From: an uncultured Paracoccus sp.
GTDB lineage: Bacteria > Pseudomonadota > Alphaproteobacteria > Rhodobacterales > Rhodobacteraceae
DNA length: 40,197 bases
Direction of reading: 5' to 3'
NCBI RefSeq assembly: GCF_947487305.1
Contig: NZ_CANKWH010000024.1
Span: 1 to 40,197 of the forward strand
Part shown: piece by piece, positions 16,312-24,916 of the stretch
Position numbering within the stretch: position 1 is the stretch's first letter
How the letters are laid out: each line of letters begins with the position of its first letter
Translations under genes and position numbers: made by a program
Notes under the pieces: model-generated
Databases searched by the model: none
The model's input: only the letters and a program-made list of their open reading frames with translations
Told to the model about the DNA's origin: nothing

Positions 16312-17340
16312 TCAGCGGAACGGCGGGGCGTAGAGCAGGCCGCCCTGGGTCCATTGCGCGTTCAGACCGCGGGCCAGGCCGATCGGGGTCTCTTCACCGA
16401 TGGTCTTGGCGAAGATCTCGCCATAGTTGCCGCTGGCCTTGATGGCGTTCTTGGCCCAGTCCTTGTCCAGCCCGATCATCTTGCCCAGATCGTCGCTGGC
16501 GCCCAGCAGGCGCTGGACTTCCGGGTTCTCGGAATTGGTCGCCAGTTCCTCGATATTGGCCGAGGTGACGCCGTATTCCTCGGCGGCGATCAGCGCGTTC
16601 AGCGTCCAGCGGACGATGTCGCCCCAGTTGTTGTCACCATGGCGCACCGCCGGAGCCAGCGGTTCCTTGGAGATGATCTCGGGCAGGATGATGTGGTTTT
16701 CCGGGTCCGCAAAGGCCGCACGGGTGGCCGCGAGGCCCGAGGCGTCGGTGGTATAGGCATCGCAGGCGCCGGCCATGTACTGCTGTTCGCCCTCGGCGTT
16801 GCTGTCGATGTTCACCGGCTGATAGCTCATGTTGTTGGCCTTGAAGTAATCGGCCAGGTTCAGCTCGGTCGTGGTGCCGGTCTGGATGCAGATCGTGGCG
16901 CCGTCCAGTTCCTTGGCCGACGTCACCCCCAGATCCTTGCGGACCATGAAGCCCTGACCGTCGTAATAGTTCACGCCGATGAAATCGAGCTTCAGGTCGG
17001 TGTCGCGCGAGAAGGTATAGGTCGAGTTGCGGGCCAGGACATCCACCTCGCCCGAGCTGAGCGCGGTAAAGCGCGTCTGCCCGGTGGTCGGCACATATTT
17101 CACCTTGGCCGGATCGCCCAGAACGGCGGCCGCCACGGCCTTGCAGATGGCCACGTCAAAGCCGGCCCAGTTGCCGCTGGCATCGGGAGCGGCAAAGCCG
17201 ACGAGCCCGGTGTTCACGCCGCAGATCAACTCGCCACGCGCCTTTACAGCCTTCAGCGTATCGCCCTCGGCTGCCATCGCCGCGCCGCCAATAAATGCGG
17301 CCGTCGCTGCGACGGTGCCAAGAAGTACGGATTTTTTCAT
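16312..17340 (-). CDS. aapJ: Periplasmic L-amino acid-binding protein
   Basis: This is the substrate-binding protein of the Aap importer, 342 residues long. MKKSVLLGTVAATAAFIGG is a signal peptide with likely cleavage after AMA (about 22). The mature SBP_bac_3 fold starts TLKAVKARGELICGVNTG, with GFDVAICKAVAAA and TTELNLADYF typical of the family. A GAGGAAA ribosome-binding site precedes the ATG at 17340. It follows the ATP12 gene by 159 bases, which should hold the aap promoter, although I could not pick a convincing one. Confidence 0.95.
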   Translation of the reverse strand: MKKSVLLGTVAATAAFIGGAAMAAEGDTLKAVKARGELICGVNTGLVGFAAPDASGNWAGFDVAICKAVAAAVLGDPAKVKYVPTTGQTRFTALSSGEVDVLARNSTYTFSRDTDLKLDFIGVNYYDGQGFMVRKDLGVTSAKELDGATICIQTGTTTELNLADYFKANNMSYQPVNIDSNAEGEQQYMAGACDAYTTDASGLAATRAAFADPENHIILPEIISKEPLAPAVRHGDNNWGDIVRWTLNALIAAEEYGVTSANIEELATNSENPEVQRLLGASDDLGKMIGLDKDWAKNAIKASGNYGEIFAKTIGEETPIGLARGLNAQWTQGGLLYAPPFR

Positions 17341-17499
17341 GTTTTCCTCACTGTTGGTTGACCGGGGCACAGTCACGCACCCGCGGTCGGCATGAGGCTT
17401 TGCCGGGTCTCGAACAGGCACCAAGCACAGCCCAATAGGCGGCATTGTGCCGATACATCCCAATCCGTCAAGGAAGAAGCAGGGGAACCCCGCGTTGCG

Positions 17500-18213
17500 T
17501 CAACCCTGACGCGACAGCTTCCAGAAGCGTTCTGCCGCCAGCATGGCCTGCCTGCGGTTTTCGGCGGCAATGTCTGCTTCCTCGTCGCGTCCCCAGCGGC
17601 TGGCCTGGAACTCTTCGTCCAGACGCGACAGCGCGAAGGCCTGATCGGCGGTCAGCCGACCTTCCAGCACCGCGAGGCCAAGCAGCAGCGACCCGGGCAG
17701 CGTCACCAGATCATGCAGCGCGGTCAGACCAAAGGCATCCAGCGTCGCGACCCGCGCGCGCAGTCGCCCCACGGCCTCAGGGTCCTGCGCCACCGGGATC
17801 ACCCCCTGGGCCAGCCGCAGGGGCGCGCGCAGATGGGTGGCCGACCAGTCGATCAGCGGGTCCCAGTCACGCGCCTGCCGGGCGATCAGTTCCTCGGGCT
17901 CGGTGGCGCGATAGCAGAGCAGATCGGTGCCGCCGTAATCGCCCAGCATGTCAGCCACGGCGTCGAATTGCGGAGTGACCTTCTCGATGGCGGAATTGGC
18001 AGCGCGGGTCAGCGGCATCACCGTTGGATCGATCACGTCTGTCTGCGCATCCCATTCCGCCGCGATGGCGTGGGCCAGCGCCTCGGTCGGCAGCAGCAGC
18101 GGCAGCTTGCCGGGCGTGCGCAGCGGCTTTTCATCCAGCAGCACCTCCCAGCCCGCGCCGGTATCGCGCACCGTCGCCTGCTTCCAGAATCGCCGCGCCT
18201 TCCACTCGGTCAT
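17500..18213 (-). CDS. ATP12-family F1-ATPase assembly chaperone
   Basis: ATP12 proteins bind the F1 alpha subunit and help assemble ATP synthase; homologues occur in mitochondria and alphaproteobacteria. The 237-residue protein starts MTEWKARRFWK and contains the family stretches VLLDEKPLRTPGKLPL and TDLLCYRA. The conserved aromatic/Asp segment ARDWDPLIDW is also present. I chose ATG 18213 because it overlaps the HAD-gene stop (ATGA); an in-frame ATG lies three codons earlier. Fourth gene of the overlapping crcB-rluC-like-HAD-ATP12 set. Confidence 0.9.
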   Translation of the reverse strand: MTEWKARRFWKQATVRDTGAGWEVLLDEKPLRTPGKLPLLLPTEALAHAIAAEWDAQTDVIDPTVMPLTRAANSAIEKVTPQFDAVADMLGDYGGTDLLCYRATEPEELIARQARDWDPLIDWSATHLRAPLRLAQGVIPVAQDPEAVGRLRARVATLDAFGLTALHDLVTLPGSLLLGLAVLEGRLTADQAFALSRLDEEFQASRWGRDEEADIAAENRRQAMLAAERFWKLSRQG

Positions 18214-18866
18214 GCCGCCCATCCCTGCAACTGGCGGGTGAGACCCGCGAAATCCTGCGCCACGTCCTGCGCCCCTGCCCCGCGCAGGGCCGCGCTGTCG
18301 TGATAGCCCCAGTCGACGCCATAGGCGGTCACACCCGCCGCCCGGCCCATCTCGATGTCAAAGCTGGTATCACCGATCATCACCGCATCAGCCGCCACCG
18401 CGCCGGTCTCGTCCAGCGCCGCCAGCACCATCGAGGGATGCGGTTTCGAGGGATGACCGTCGGCGGTCTGCAGGCTGGCGAACATGCCGTGCAGCCCATG
18501 CGCCTCGATCATCGCGTCCAGCCCCCGGCGTGACTTTCCGGTAGCCACGGCCAGCACCCAATCCTCGCGACCTGCCAGCGCGTCGAGACAGTCGCGCGCA
18601 CCGGGGTAGAGCGGCGCAGGCTCGCGCAGCCGGGCGACGTTGAAGGCGTTCTTGTATTCGGCAACCAGCCGGTCCTGCGTCGCCGCATCGGCCTCGGGCA
18701 CCAGCCGGGCGATGGCAACGGGCAGCGACAGGCCGACGATCTGCAACACCTGAGACAGCGGCAAAGGCGGCAGGCCCGCAGCCTCGAAGGCATGGGTCAT
18801 CGCCCCGTGGATATGGTGCTGGCTGTCGACCAGTGTTCCATCCACGTCGAAGATGAACAGCTTCAT
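18210..18866 (-). CDS. HAD-superfamily hydrolase, phosphoglycolate phosphatase-like
   Basis: This 218-residue haloacid dehalogenase-type phosphatase begins with motif I FDVDGTLVDS, where Asp7 is the nucleophile and Asp9 the acid/base. It continues with motif II in VATGKS, a Lys in PSKPHPSM, and motif III/IV MIGDTSFDIEMG. A helical C1 cap lies between motifs I and II. The substrate is unknown. It overlaps the pseudouridine synthase gene and the ATP12 gene by 4 bases each. Confidence 0.88.
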   Translation of the reverse strand: MKLFIFDVDGTLVDSQHHIHGAMTHAFEAAGLPPLPLSQVLQIVGLSLPVAIARLVPEADAATQDRLVAEYKNAFNVARLREPAPLYPGARDCLDALAGREDWVLAVATGKSRRGLDAMIEAHGLHGMFASLQTADGHPSKPHPSMVLAALDETGAVAADAVMIGDTSFDIEMGRAAGVTAYGVDWGYHDSAALRGAGAQDVAQDFAGLTRQLQGWAA

Positions 18867-19912
18867 GCCTCGTCCTCGAACGGATCGGCCGGAGCGTCGC
18901 CCTCGGCCCAACCAAGGGTTTTCCAGGTCCGCTTCATATGATCGGGCAAGGGCGCGGTCACGGTGATGCGCTCGCCGGTGATCGGGTGGTCGAAACTGAG
19001 GCTGCGGGCGTGCAGGTGCAGCTTGCGGCTGATCTCTCCGCCCAGCTGAGCGCCCCAGCCATCGCCCAGATTCTCCTGCCCCGAGCCGCCATATTTGCCG
19101 TCGCCCACGATCGGATGGCCCAGTTCGGCCATATGGGCGCGCAGCTGATGGGTGCGCCCGGTGATCGGCACCAGCGCGGCCCAGCTGACCCGGCCCCCCA
19201 GCCCCTCGATCACCGCGTAATCGGTGGTCGCGCGCTTGGCACCCTCGGTCGCATCGATGTCGCGCGGATGAACCGCCATCATCTTCTCGCCCTCGCCACC
19301 GCGACCATGACCCGGCGCCTTCACCAGACCATAACGGATGGTGCCCTTGCGCGGGCTGGGCACACCGGCCACCGCCGCCCAATAGATCTTGCGAGTTGTG
19401 CGCGACCGGAAGGCCTCGGACAGCGCACGGGCCACGCGGTCGGTGCGCGCCAGCAGCAGCACGCCCGAAGTATCCTTGTCCAGCCGGTGCACGAGCTTCG
19501 GCCGGTCCTTGTAGCCGAATTTCAGCGCCTCGCTAAGGCCGTCGACATGGCGATCGCCCTGCCCGCTGCCGCCCTGGCTGGGCAGGCCCGGCGGCTTGTT
19601 CAGCGCGATGATGTGCTGGTCCTTCCACAAGACCGCCGCCTGGATCATCTCTTCGTCACTGGCCGAGACGCGCGGCCCCGTGGGTTTCAGCACCTCGGGC
19701 ACGGCATCGGGGATCGGCGGCACGCGGACCTCCTGCCCGGTCTCGATCCGGGCATTGGCCTTGACCCGGCCACCATCCACGCGCAGCTCGCCCTTGCGGC
19801 ACATCTTCTCGACGGCGCCCTGGGTCAGTTGCGGAAATTTCTTCTTCAGCCAGCGGTCCAGCCGCTGATCGCCCTCATCCGCGCCAATGCGGATCAACTG
19901 CACGCCGCTCAT
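18863..19912 (-). CDS. RluC/RluD-family 23S rRNA pseudouridine synthase
   Basis: This 349-residue enzyme converts uridine to pseudouridine in rRNA. An S4 RNA-binding domain occupies about 17-75 (RLDRWLKKKFPQLTQGAVEK). The catalytic domain has the HRLDKDTSGVLLLAR motif with the nucleophilic Asp, then ITGRTHQLRAHM and GDGKYG. It is closest in layout to RluC; the exact target uridines cannot be told from sequence alone. The start at 19912 overlaps the crcB stop. Confidence 0.9.
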   Translation of the reverse strand: MSGVQLIRIGADEGDQRLDRWLKKKFPQLTQGAVEKMCRKGELRVDGGRVKANARIETGQEVRVPPIPDAVPEVLKPTGPRVSASDEEMIQAAVLWKDQHIIALNKPPGLPSQGGSGQGDRHVDGLSEALKFGYKDRPKLVHRLDKDTSGVLLLARTDRVARALSEAFRSRTTRKIYWAAVAGVPSPRKGTIRYGLVKAPGHGRGGEGEKMMAVHPRDIDATEGAKRATTDYAVIEGLGGRVSWAALVPITGRTHQLRAHMAELGHPIVGDGKYGGSGQENLGDGWGAQLGGEISRKLHLHARSLSFDHPITGERITVTAPLPDHMKRTWKTLGWAEGDAPADPFEDEA

Positions 19913-20283
19913 GCCCAAAGCCCCCGTCCTAGCGCCAGGCCGGCTATCACCGCCACCAGCGACAGCAGCACCGAGCCGATGACATAGGTGGCCGCGCCCG
20001 CCACCTGCCCGCGTTCCCACAGCGTCAGCGCATCCAGCGAGAAGGCCGAGAAGGTGGTGAACCCGCCCAGCACCCCGGTCAGCAGCAGCGGCGCCCAGTC
20101 ATTGCCAATGCGATGCGCCATCAGCGCCGCCAACAGGCCCATGACAAGGCTGCCGGCGACATTGACCACCACCGTAGCAATCGGAAAGCCCGGCCCGTGG
20201 AGGCTCAGCATCCGATAGGTAGCATAGCGCGCGGTGGCGCCAACGGCCCCGCCAAGGGCGACTTGCAGGAATGGGTTCATCAT
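19909..20283 (-). CDS. crcB: Fluoride ion exporter CrcB/Fluc
   Basis: This 124-residue protein with four predicted helices forms dual-topology dimeric fluoride channels. Conserved features are GGAVGATARY, the NVAGSLVMG segment of TM2 and GGFTTFSAFS in TM3, which lines the fluoride path. A GAGG ribosome-binding site suits the first ATG (20283). I saw no fluoride riboswitch in the 31-base gap to rarA. It overlaps the pseudouridine synthase gene by 4 bases. Confidence 0.95.
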   Translation of the reverse strand: MMNPFLQVALGGAVGATARYATYRMLSLHGPGFPIATVVVNVAGSLVMGLLAALMAHRIGNDWAPLLLTGVLGGFTTFSAFSLDALTLWERGQVAGAATYVIGSVLLSLVAVIAGLALGRGLWA

Positions 20284-20314
20284 GGCGCGTTCCTCTGCGC
20301 AGGGCCGGGCAAAG

Positions 20315-21631
20315 TCAACCGCCGCGCTTCAGCCGCTGCGCCACGAACCAGTCGAGCCGTTTCTTCAGCTCGCGCTCGAAGCCGCGTTCGACCGGGCTGT
20401 AGAGCACGGGGCGCTTCATCCCGTCGGGGAAATAGTTCTGCCCCGAGAACCCGTCCTCGGCATCATGGTCATAGGCATAGCCGGCGCCATAGCCCTGATC
20501 CTTCATCATCTTCGTGGGGGCGTTCAGGATATGGGCGGGCGGCATCAGGCTGCCGGTGCGCCGCGCCTCGGCCCGGGCGCCCTTGTAGGCGACGTAGCCG
20601 GCATTGGATTTCGGCGCCAGCGCCAGATAGATCACAGCCTGCGCCAAGGCCAGCTCGCCCTCGGGGCTACCGAGGCGTTCGTAAAGCGACCAGGCGTCGA
20701 GGCAATGGCGCTGCGCCGCCGGATCGGCCAGACCGATATCCTCGACCGCCATGCGGGTCAGCCGGCGGGCGAGATAGCGCGGGTCCTCGCCCCCTTCCAG
20801 CATCCGGGCGAACCAGTAAAGCGCGGCATCGGGATCGGAGCCGCGCACCGATTTGTGCAGCGCGGAGATCAGGTTGTAATGCTCGTCCCCGGATTTGTCG
20901 TACTTGGCCGCCCGCCGCATCAGCCGCTGCGCCAGCGCGTCGGTGCCCAACTTGCCCTCGACCTTCCAGGCGGCCACCTGCTCGATCAGGTTCAGGCAGG
21001 CGCGGCCATCGCCATCGGCCATCTCCAGCAGCGCCTCGCGCGCCTCGCCGGTCAGCGGCAGCTTGCAGCCCAGTTCCGCCTCGGCCCGCTGCGCCATGCG
21101 CTCGAGATCCGACAGTTCCAGCCGTTTCAGCACGATGACCTGCGCCCGCGACATCAATGCGGCGTTCAGCTCGAACGAGGGGTTCTCGGTGGTGGCGCCG
21201 ACCAGAAGGATGGTGCCATCCTCCATATGCGGCAAAAAGCCGTCCTGCTGCGCCTTGTTGAAACGGTGGATCTCGTCGACGAAGAGCAGCGTTCCCCGCC
21301 CCTGCTGGCGGCGCAGCTTGGCCGAGTCGAAGACCTTGCGCAGTTCGGGCACGCCGGAAAAGATCGCGCTGATCTGGACGAAGGCCAGATCGGTCGCATC
21401 GGCCAGAAGCCGGGCAATGGTGGTCTTGCCGACGCCGGGCGGACCCCAGAGGATCAGCGACGAGAGGCTGTGGGCGGCAAGCATCGCCCCAAGGGGGCCG
21501 TCGGGGCCCAGCACCTGATCCTGTCCGATCACCTCGGACAGCCGAGCGGGCCGGATACGGTCGGCGAGCGGGCGCGGCAGAGAGGGTTCTGCGCGCCCCG
21601 ACTCGGGCATGGTGTCAAAAAGGTCTGTCAT
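20315..21631 (-). CDS. rarA: Replication-associated recombination protein A (AAA+ ATPase)
   Basis: RarA/MgsA acts at stalled replication forks. The 438-residue protein has Walker A GPPGVGKT (63-70), Walker B LLFVDEIHRF (115-124), sensor 1 in GATTENP, and the MgsA C-terminal tetramerisation domain with PPAHILNAPTKMMK. It keeps full family length. It stands 69 bases after luxI and 31 before crcB, with only a weak ribosome-binding site. Confidence 0.96.
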   Translation of the reverse strand: MTDLFDTMPESGRAEPSLPRPLADRIRPARLSEVIGQDQVLGPDGPLGAMLAAHSLSSLILWGPPGVGKTTIARLLADATDLAFVQISAIFSGVPELRKVFDSAKLRRQQGRGTLLFVDEIHRFNKAQQDGFLPHMEDGTILLVGATTENPSFELNAALMSRAQVIVLKRLELSDLERMAQRAEAELGCKLPLTGEAREALLEMADGDGRACLNLIEQVAAWKVEGKLGTDALAQRLMRRAAKYDKSGDEHYNLISALHKSVRGSDPDAALYWFARMLEGGEDPRYLARRLTRMAVEDIGLADPAAQRHCLDAWSLYERLGSPEGELALAQAVIYLALAPKSNAGYVAYKGARAEARRTGSLMPPAHILNAPTKMMKDQGYGAGYAYDHDAEDGFSGQNYFPDGMKRPVLYSPVERGFERELKKRLDWFVAQRLKRGG

Positions 21632-21700
21632 GGCGAGAGTGATCTAAGCACGTCGCCGCGACATTGTTATCCCCAGAAGCGCAAAGATGATGCGCCCTGC

Positions 21701-22291
21701 CTAGTGCAGCTTGGCCGCCAGGTTGATCGAGACACACTGGAACTTGCCATCGTCGATGGTCAGCATCGGCCCGATCGCCTCGGCCTCGAGACCGCAGCGG
21801 CCATACCAGCGCGACCAGTTGCCAGCGGTCAGCGCGATCAGCTTGGTCGCGCCCAGTTCGCGCGCGGTGACGGTCATCGCGTCGACCATCTGCTTGTGAA
21901 CCGTGCGGCGGTATTGCTGCGGGATCGTGTGGCTGACGAAGACCCGGGTGCATTCCCAGACATTCGGGTCCTGTGGCGCATCGCCGTAGAGAAGCTCCTG
22001 CGGGATGGTGCCACCCAGAATGCCCTGCTGGGCGTCGCGAATCATGTAGGAATATATGCCGCAGCGCGCCGTGGTCGGCGTCAGGCGAAAACCGGCCATG
22101 ACCTGGCCCAGATCATGGATCGCCACCCAGCGGCTTTGCGGGGTGTCGTACTGGTCGAACTCCATCCCCTCTGCTTCGGGCAGGTCCCAGTTTTTCTGAA
22201 CGATGAAACTCTGGCGGCGGGCCCGGAAAAGATTGGCGAAAAGCTCACCGTGATTGTGGATATTGGAGAATGAAAGTGTCGTCGTCTGCAT
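21701..22291 (-). CDS. LuxI-family acyl-homoserine-lactone synthase
   Basis: This enzyme makes an AHL quorum-sensing signal from S-adenosylmethionine and an acyl carrier. The 196-residue protein keeps the LuxI core: Arg25/26, Phe29 and Trp35 in RARRQSFIVQKNW, the Asp pair in EFDQYDTP (46 and 49), Arg69 in GFRL, and Glu113/Arg116 in WECTRVF. The acyl chain specificity cannot be read. An AGGAG ribosome-binding site lies 9-10 bases upstream. It follows its presumed receptor gene luxR by 66 bases on the same strand. Confidence 0.93.
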   Translation of the reverse strand: MQTTTLSFSNIHNHGELFANLFRARRQSFIVQKNWDLPEAEGMEFDQYDTPQSRWVAIHDLGQVMAGFRLTPTTARCGIYSYMIRDAQQGILGGTIPQELLYGDAPQDPNVWECTRVFVSHTIPQQYRRTVHKQMVDAMTVTARELGATKLIALTAGNWSRWYGRCGLEAEAIGPMLTIDDGKFQCVSINLAAKLH

Positions 22292-22357
22292 GGTTACAAC
22301 TCCTGGGGTTGAGGGCAGCCTTCTCCGGTTTCTTGCGGTCCCTCATGGACGATCCCC

Positions 22358-22969
22358 CTACAACAGACGGTATTCTTTGGCTCGCTGAAGCGCCTCGGCC
22401 GTGGTCCGGGCCATCAGTCTTTCCCGAACCGAGATCAGCCTCGCCTTGAACGCGCTTTCAGTGATGCCAAGCTTGGCGGCCGCTGCTGCGTGACGATCGC
22501 CCTCCGCAATACACCGAAGGGCCTCTTTCTGAGCCTTCGTCAGGCTCGCCGGCGGCTCCGTGATAGCATGGAGCCGACGTATCGTGGCCGAGATTTCCAG
22601 AATCTCGTCATCCGTGAACTCGCGGTCATCACGGGCAAAGCTGGCGATGGTGCGCGAGGCGATCACCCCGTACGAGGTGGTCAGGCCATAGACCAGGCCA
22701 TGATCCGCCGCATCCTTCAGGATGCTGAACGGATCGGGCACCGGCAGGTTGGACCAGCGACAGGCGCCCGTGGTCGACAATCCCCAGGCGATTGTCGGGT
22801 CCCGCAGGGCGTATCCGTTCGAGGAATAGAATTCGGACCATTCTTCAGGATATGTCTGGAACTGCATCAGCGGCGCAGCAAAACGGATGTGCAGTCCGAC
22901 AAAATACCCGACGGGTGTCAGACGGTTAAGCGTTCGCAACGCGGCGTTGATATCAGCTCTTGGAGACAT
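22358..22969 (-). CDS. LuxR-family AHL-responsive regulator
   Basis: This 203-residue regulator has an N-terminal autoinducer-binding domain (about 15-130) with the family residues Trp44, Tyr48, Asp57, Pro58 and Trp62 in WSEFYSSNGYALRDPTIAW. Its C-terminal GerE-type HTH (about 139-200) begins LTKAQKEALRCIAEGD. The HTH recognition segment (KLGITESAFKARL) is somewhat divergent. It is placed directly upstream of luxI, so it is the likely cognate receptor. The start is ATG 22969; the GTT-rich upstream region holds a candidate lux box. Confidence 0.9.
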   Translation of the reverse strand: MSPRADINAALRTLNRLTPVGYFVGLHIRFAAPLMQFQTYPEEWSEFYSSNGYALRDPTIAWGLSTTGACRWSNLPVPDPFSILKDAADHGLVYGLTTSYGVIASRTIASFARDDREFTDDEILEISATIRRLHAITEPPASLTKAQKEALRCIAEGDRHAAAAAKLGITESAFKARLISVRERLMARTTAEALQRAKEYRLL

Positions 22970-23126
22970 AACCTTTTAGACAAATTGTAAGTTTTCTGTG
23001 CAACGCTAAATTAGCCTCGATGAAGTCTGTACACCAGAAAGGTTAACAAGGCTTCAACGACTTACCAGAAGATTCTGTTCAGCGCTTCAGATAATCTCGC
23101 GCTGCAATTCTTCCAAGATCCAGCAA

Positions 23127-23146
23127 ACGTTGCAGCAACTGCAGGT
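23127..23146 (-). promoter_or_regulatory. Candidate lux-box-like operator upstream of luxR
   Basis: A 20-base dyad ACGTTGCAGCAACTGCAGGT has half-site ends like the lux box (AC-T...CAGGT) and inner inverted repeats GTTGC/GCAAC and GCAG/CTGC. It lies about 158 bases before the luxR start and between luxR and the rplQ terminator. I count about half the positions identical to the V. fischeri box, concentrated at the ends. Confidence 0.35.
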
Positions 23147-23191
23147 TTAGGTGGCGAGGCAGGTGTGACCGCCGTTGTGACGTTCCGTCAT

Positions 23192-23226
23192 AAAAAGACC
23201 CCGCGAGCAAAGCTGCGGGGTCTTTT
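23192..23226 (-). terminator. Intrinsic terminator after rplQ (bidirectional)
   Basis: A 12-bp stem AAAAGACCCCGC/GCGGGGTCTTTT with a 10-base loop ends in T5 on the minus strand. It sits 18 bases past the rplQ stop and separates the ribosomal operon from luxRI. The A-rich other arm makes it usable in both directions. Confidence 0.85.
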
Positions 23227-23243
23227 CAGGTCTGGCGAAGCGA

Positions 23244-23669
23244 TCAGGCTTCGGCGTCGGCCTGCGATTCGGCCTCGGTGCGAGCGTGATCGGCAGCGCC
23301 TTTGGCGGCCGGGTCACGGTCGACCAGTTCGATGATCGCCATCGGCGCCATGTCGCCATAGCGGAAGCCGGCCTTCAGGATGCGGACATAGCCACCCTGA
23401 CGGTCCTTGTAGCGGGCGCCCAGCACCTCGAACAGTTTGGCGACGTGCTGATCCTGCTTCAGCTGCGCATCGGCCTGACGGCGAGCGTGCAGGTCGCCGC
23501 GTTTGGCCAGCGTGATCAGCTTCTCGACGATCGGACGCAGTTCCTTGGCTTTCGGAAGCGTGGTCTTGATCTGCTCGTGCTCGATCAGCGAGCCGGCCAT
23601 GTTGGCGAACAGCGCCTTGCGGTGTTCGTGGGTGCGGTTGAGGCGGCGATAGCCACGTGCGTGACGCAT
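23244..23669 (-). CDS. rplQ: 50S ribosomal protein L17
   Basis: L17 is a large-subunit protein near the exit tunnel. The 141 residues start MRHARGYRRLNRTHEHRKAL, the conserved N-terminus. RHDLHARRQA-type basic stretches follow, and the C-terminal tail is rich in Ala and Glu (ADHARTEAESQADAEA), as is usual in this group. AAGGAG precedes the ATG. It is the last gene of the alpha operon. Confidence 0.97.
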   Translation of the reverse strand: MRHARGYRRLNRTHEHRKALFANMAGSLIEHEQIKTTLPKAKELRPIVEKLITLAKRGDLHARRQADAQLKQDQHVAKLFEVLGARYKDRQGGYVRILKAGFRYGDMAPMAIIELVDRDPAAKGAADHARTEAESQADAEA

Positions 23670-23782
23670 GATGGTCTCCTTTTACGTCTTTTGCTTTGTC
23701 TGGCAGCCCATGCGTGCGGGCCGCTCTCCTTGGGGCGGGATGCCCGGTGTTCGGCGGGGCGGCGTGACCGCCCCGGCCAGAA

Positions 23783-24799
23783 TCAGAATTGGTCGTCGAA
23801 GCGCTTGGCCAGGTCTTCGATGTTCTCCGGCGGCCAGTCCACGACATCCATGCCAAGGTGCAGACCCATGCCGGATAGCACTTCCTTGATCTCGTTCAGC
23901 GACTTGCGGCCGAAGTTCGGGGTGCGCAGCATCTCGGCTTCGGTCTTCTGGATCAGGTCGCCGATATAGACGATGTTGTCGTTCTTCAGGCAGTTGGCCG
24001 AACGCACCGACAATTCCAGTTCGTCCACCTTCTTCAGCAGGCGCGGATCGAATTCCAGGCCGTCATCATCGGCCTGCGAGCGGGCGGCCTCGGGCTCTTC
24101 GAAGTTCACGAAGACCGACAGCTGGTCCTGGATGATGCGCGCGGCATAGGCCACGGCGTCGTCCGGGGTCAGCGAACCATCGGTATCGACCTTCATCGTC
24201 AGCTTGTCATAGTCCAGCACCTGGCCCTCGCGGGTCGGCGTGACTTCATAGCTGACGCGCTTGACCGGCGAGAAGATGGCGTCGATCGGGATCAGACCGA
24301 TGGGCGCGTCCTCGGGACGGTTCTTGTCGGCGGCGACATAGCCTTTGCCATTGGCAACGGTCAGTTCCATCGAGACCTCGGCCCCGTCATCCAGATGGCA
24401 GATGACATGGTCGCGGTTCAGGATGGTGATGCCGGCGGTTTCCTGGATGTCGCCGGCCTTGACCTCGCCCGGACCTTTGGCAGTCAGGGTCAGGCGCTTG
24501 GGGCCGTCCACATCCATCTTCAGGGTCACGCCCTTCAGGTTCAGGACAATGTCGGTCACGTCCTCGCGGACGCCGGCGACCGACGAGAATTCATGCAGCA
24601 CGTTGTCGATCTGCACGCTGGTGATGGCGGCGCCCTGCAGCGACGACATCAGCACGCGGCGCAGCGCGTTGCCGAGGGTCAGGCCAAAGCCGCGCTCGAG
24701 CGGTTCGGCGACGACGGTGGCGCTGCGGGTCGCATCGGCACCCGGCTTCACGTCCAGCTGCGTCGGCTTGATCAGCTCTGCCCAGTTCTTGTGGATCAT
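23783..24799 (-). CDS. rpoA: RNA polymerase subunit alpha
   Basis: The alpha subunit nucleates RNA polymerase assembly and contacts upstream DNA and activators. The 338-residue protein has the N-terminal dimerisation domain (GFGLTLGNALRRVLMSSLQG near 35-55) and the C-terminal DNA-binding domain (VDELELSVRSANCLKNDNI to the end, ending FDDQF). Full length. GGAGG precedes the ATG. A 117-base gap to rpsK contains a GC hairpin. Confidence 0.98.
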   Translation of the reverse strand: MIHKNWAELIKPTQLDVKPGADATRSATVVAEPLERGFGLTLGNALRRVLMSSLQGAAITSVQIDNVLHEFSSVAGVREDVTDIVLNLKGVTLKMDVDGPKRLTLTAKGPGEVKAGDIQETAGITILNRDHVICHLDDGAEVSMELTVANGKGYVAADKNRPEDAPIGLIPIDAIFSPVKRVSYEVTPTREGQVLDYDKLTMKVDTDGSLTPDDAVAYAARIIQDQLSVFVNFEEPEAARSQADDDGLEFDPRLLKKVDELELSVRSANCLKNDNIVYIGDLIQKTEAEMLRTPNFGRKSLNEIKEVLSGMGLHLGMDVVDWPPENIEDLAKRFDDQF

Positions 24800-24874
24800 G
24801 CGATTGCCTCCATACTTGTCCCCTGCCCATGATCGAGGCCGGGAACGCCCGAGGTTGAAACGAAAATGCCCGAA

Positions 24875-24894
24875 CCGCGCGTCGAAACGCGCGG
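24875..24894 (-). promoter_or_regulatory. Hairpin between rpsK and rpoA
   Basis: CCGCGCG/CGCGCGG forms a 7-bp stem with a 6-base loop, 23 bases past the rpsK stop. A loose T-rich run (ATTTTCGTTTC) comes about ten bases later on the minus strand. It may be a partial terminator or processing site that sets rpoA levels apart from rpsM-rpsK; weakly supported. Confidence 0.35.
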
Positions 24895-24916
24895 CCCGGT
24901 GAAGTCTTGTCTGCGA

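Noticed and set aside
22297..22311. CAAC-N7-GTTG dyad around the luxI ribosome-binding site, as a lux box or RBS switch
   Set aside because: Only four base pairs with a mismatch inside on the transcribed strand; too weak to support.
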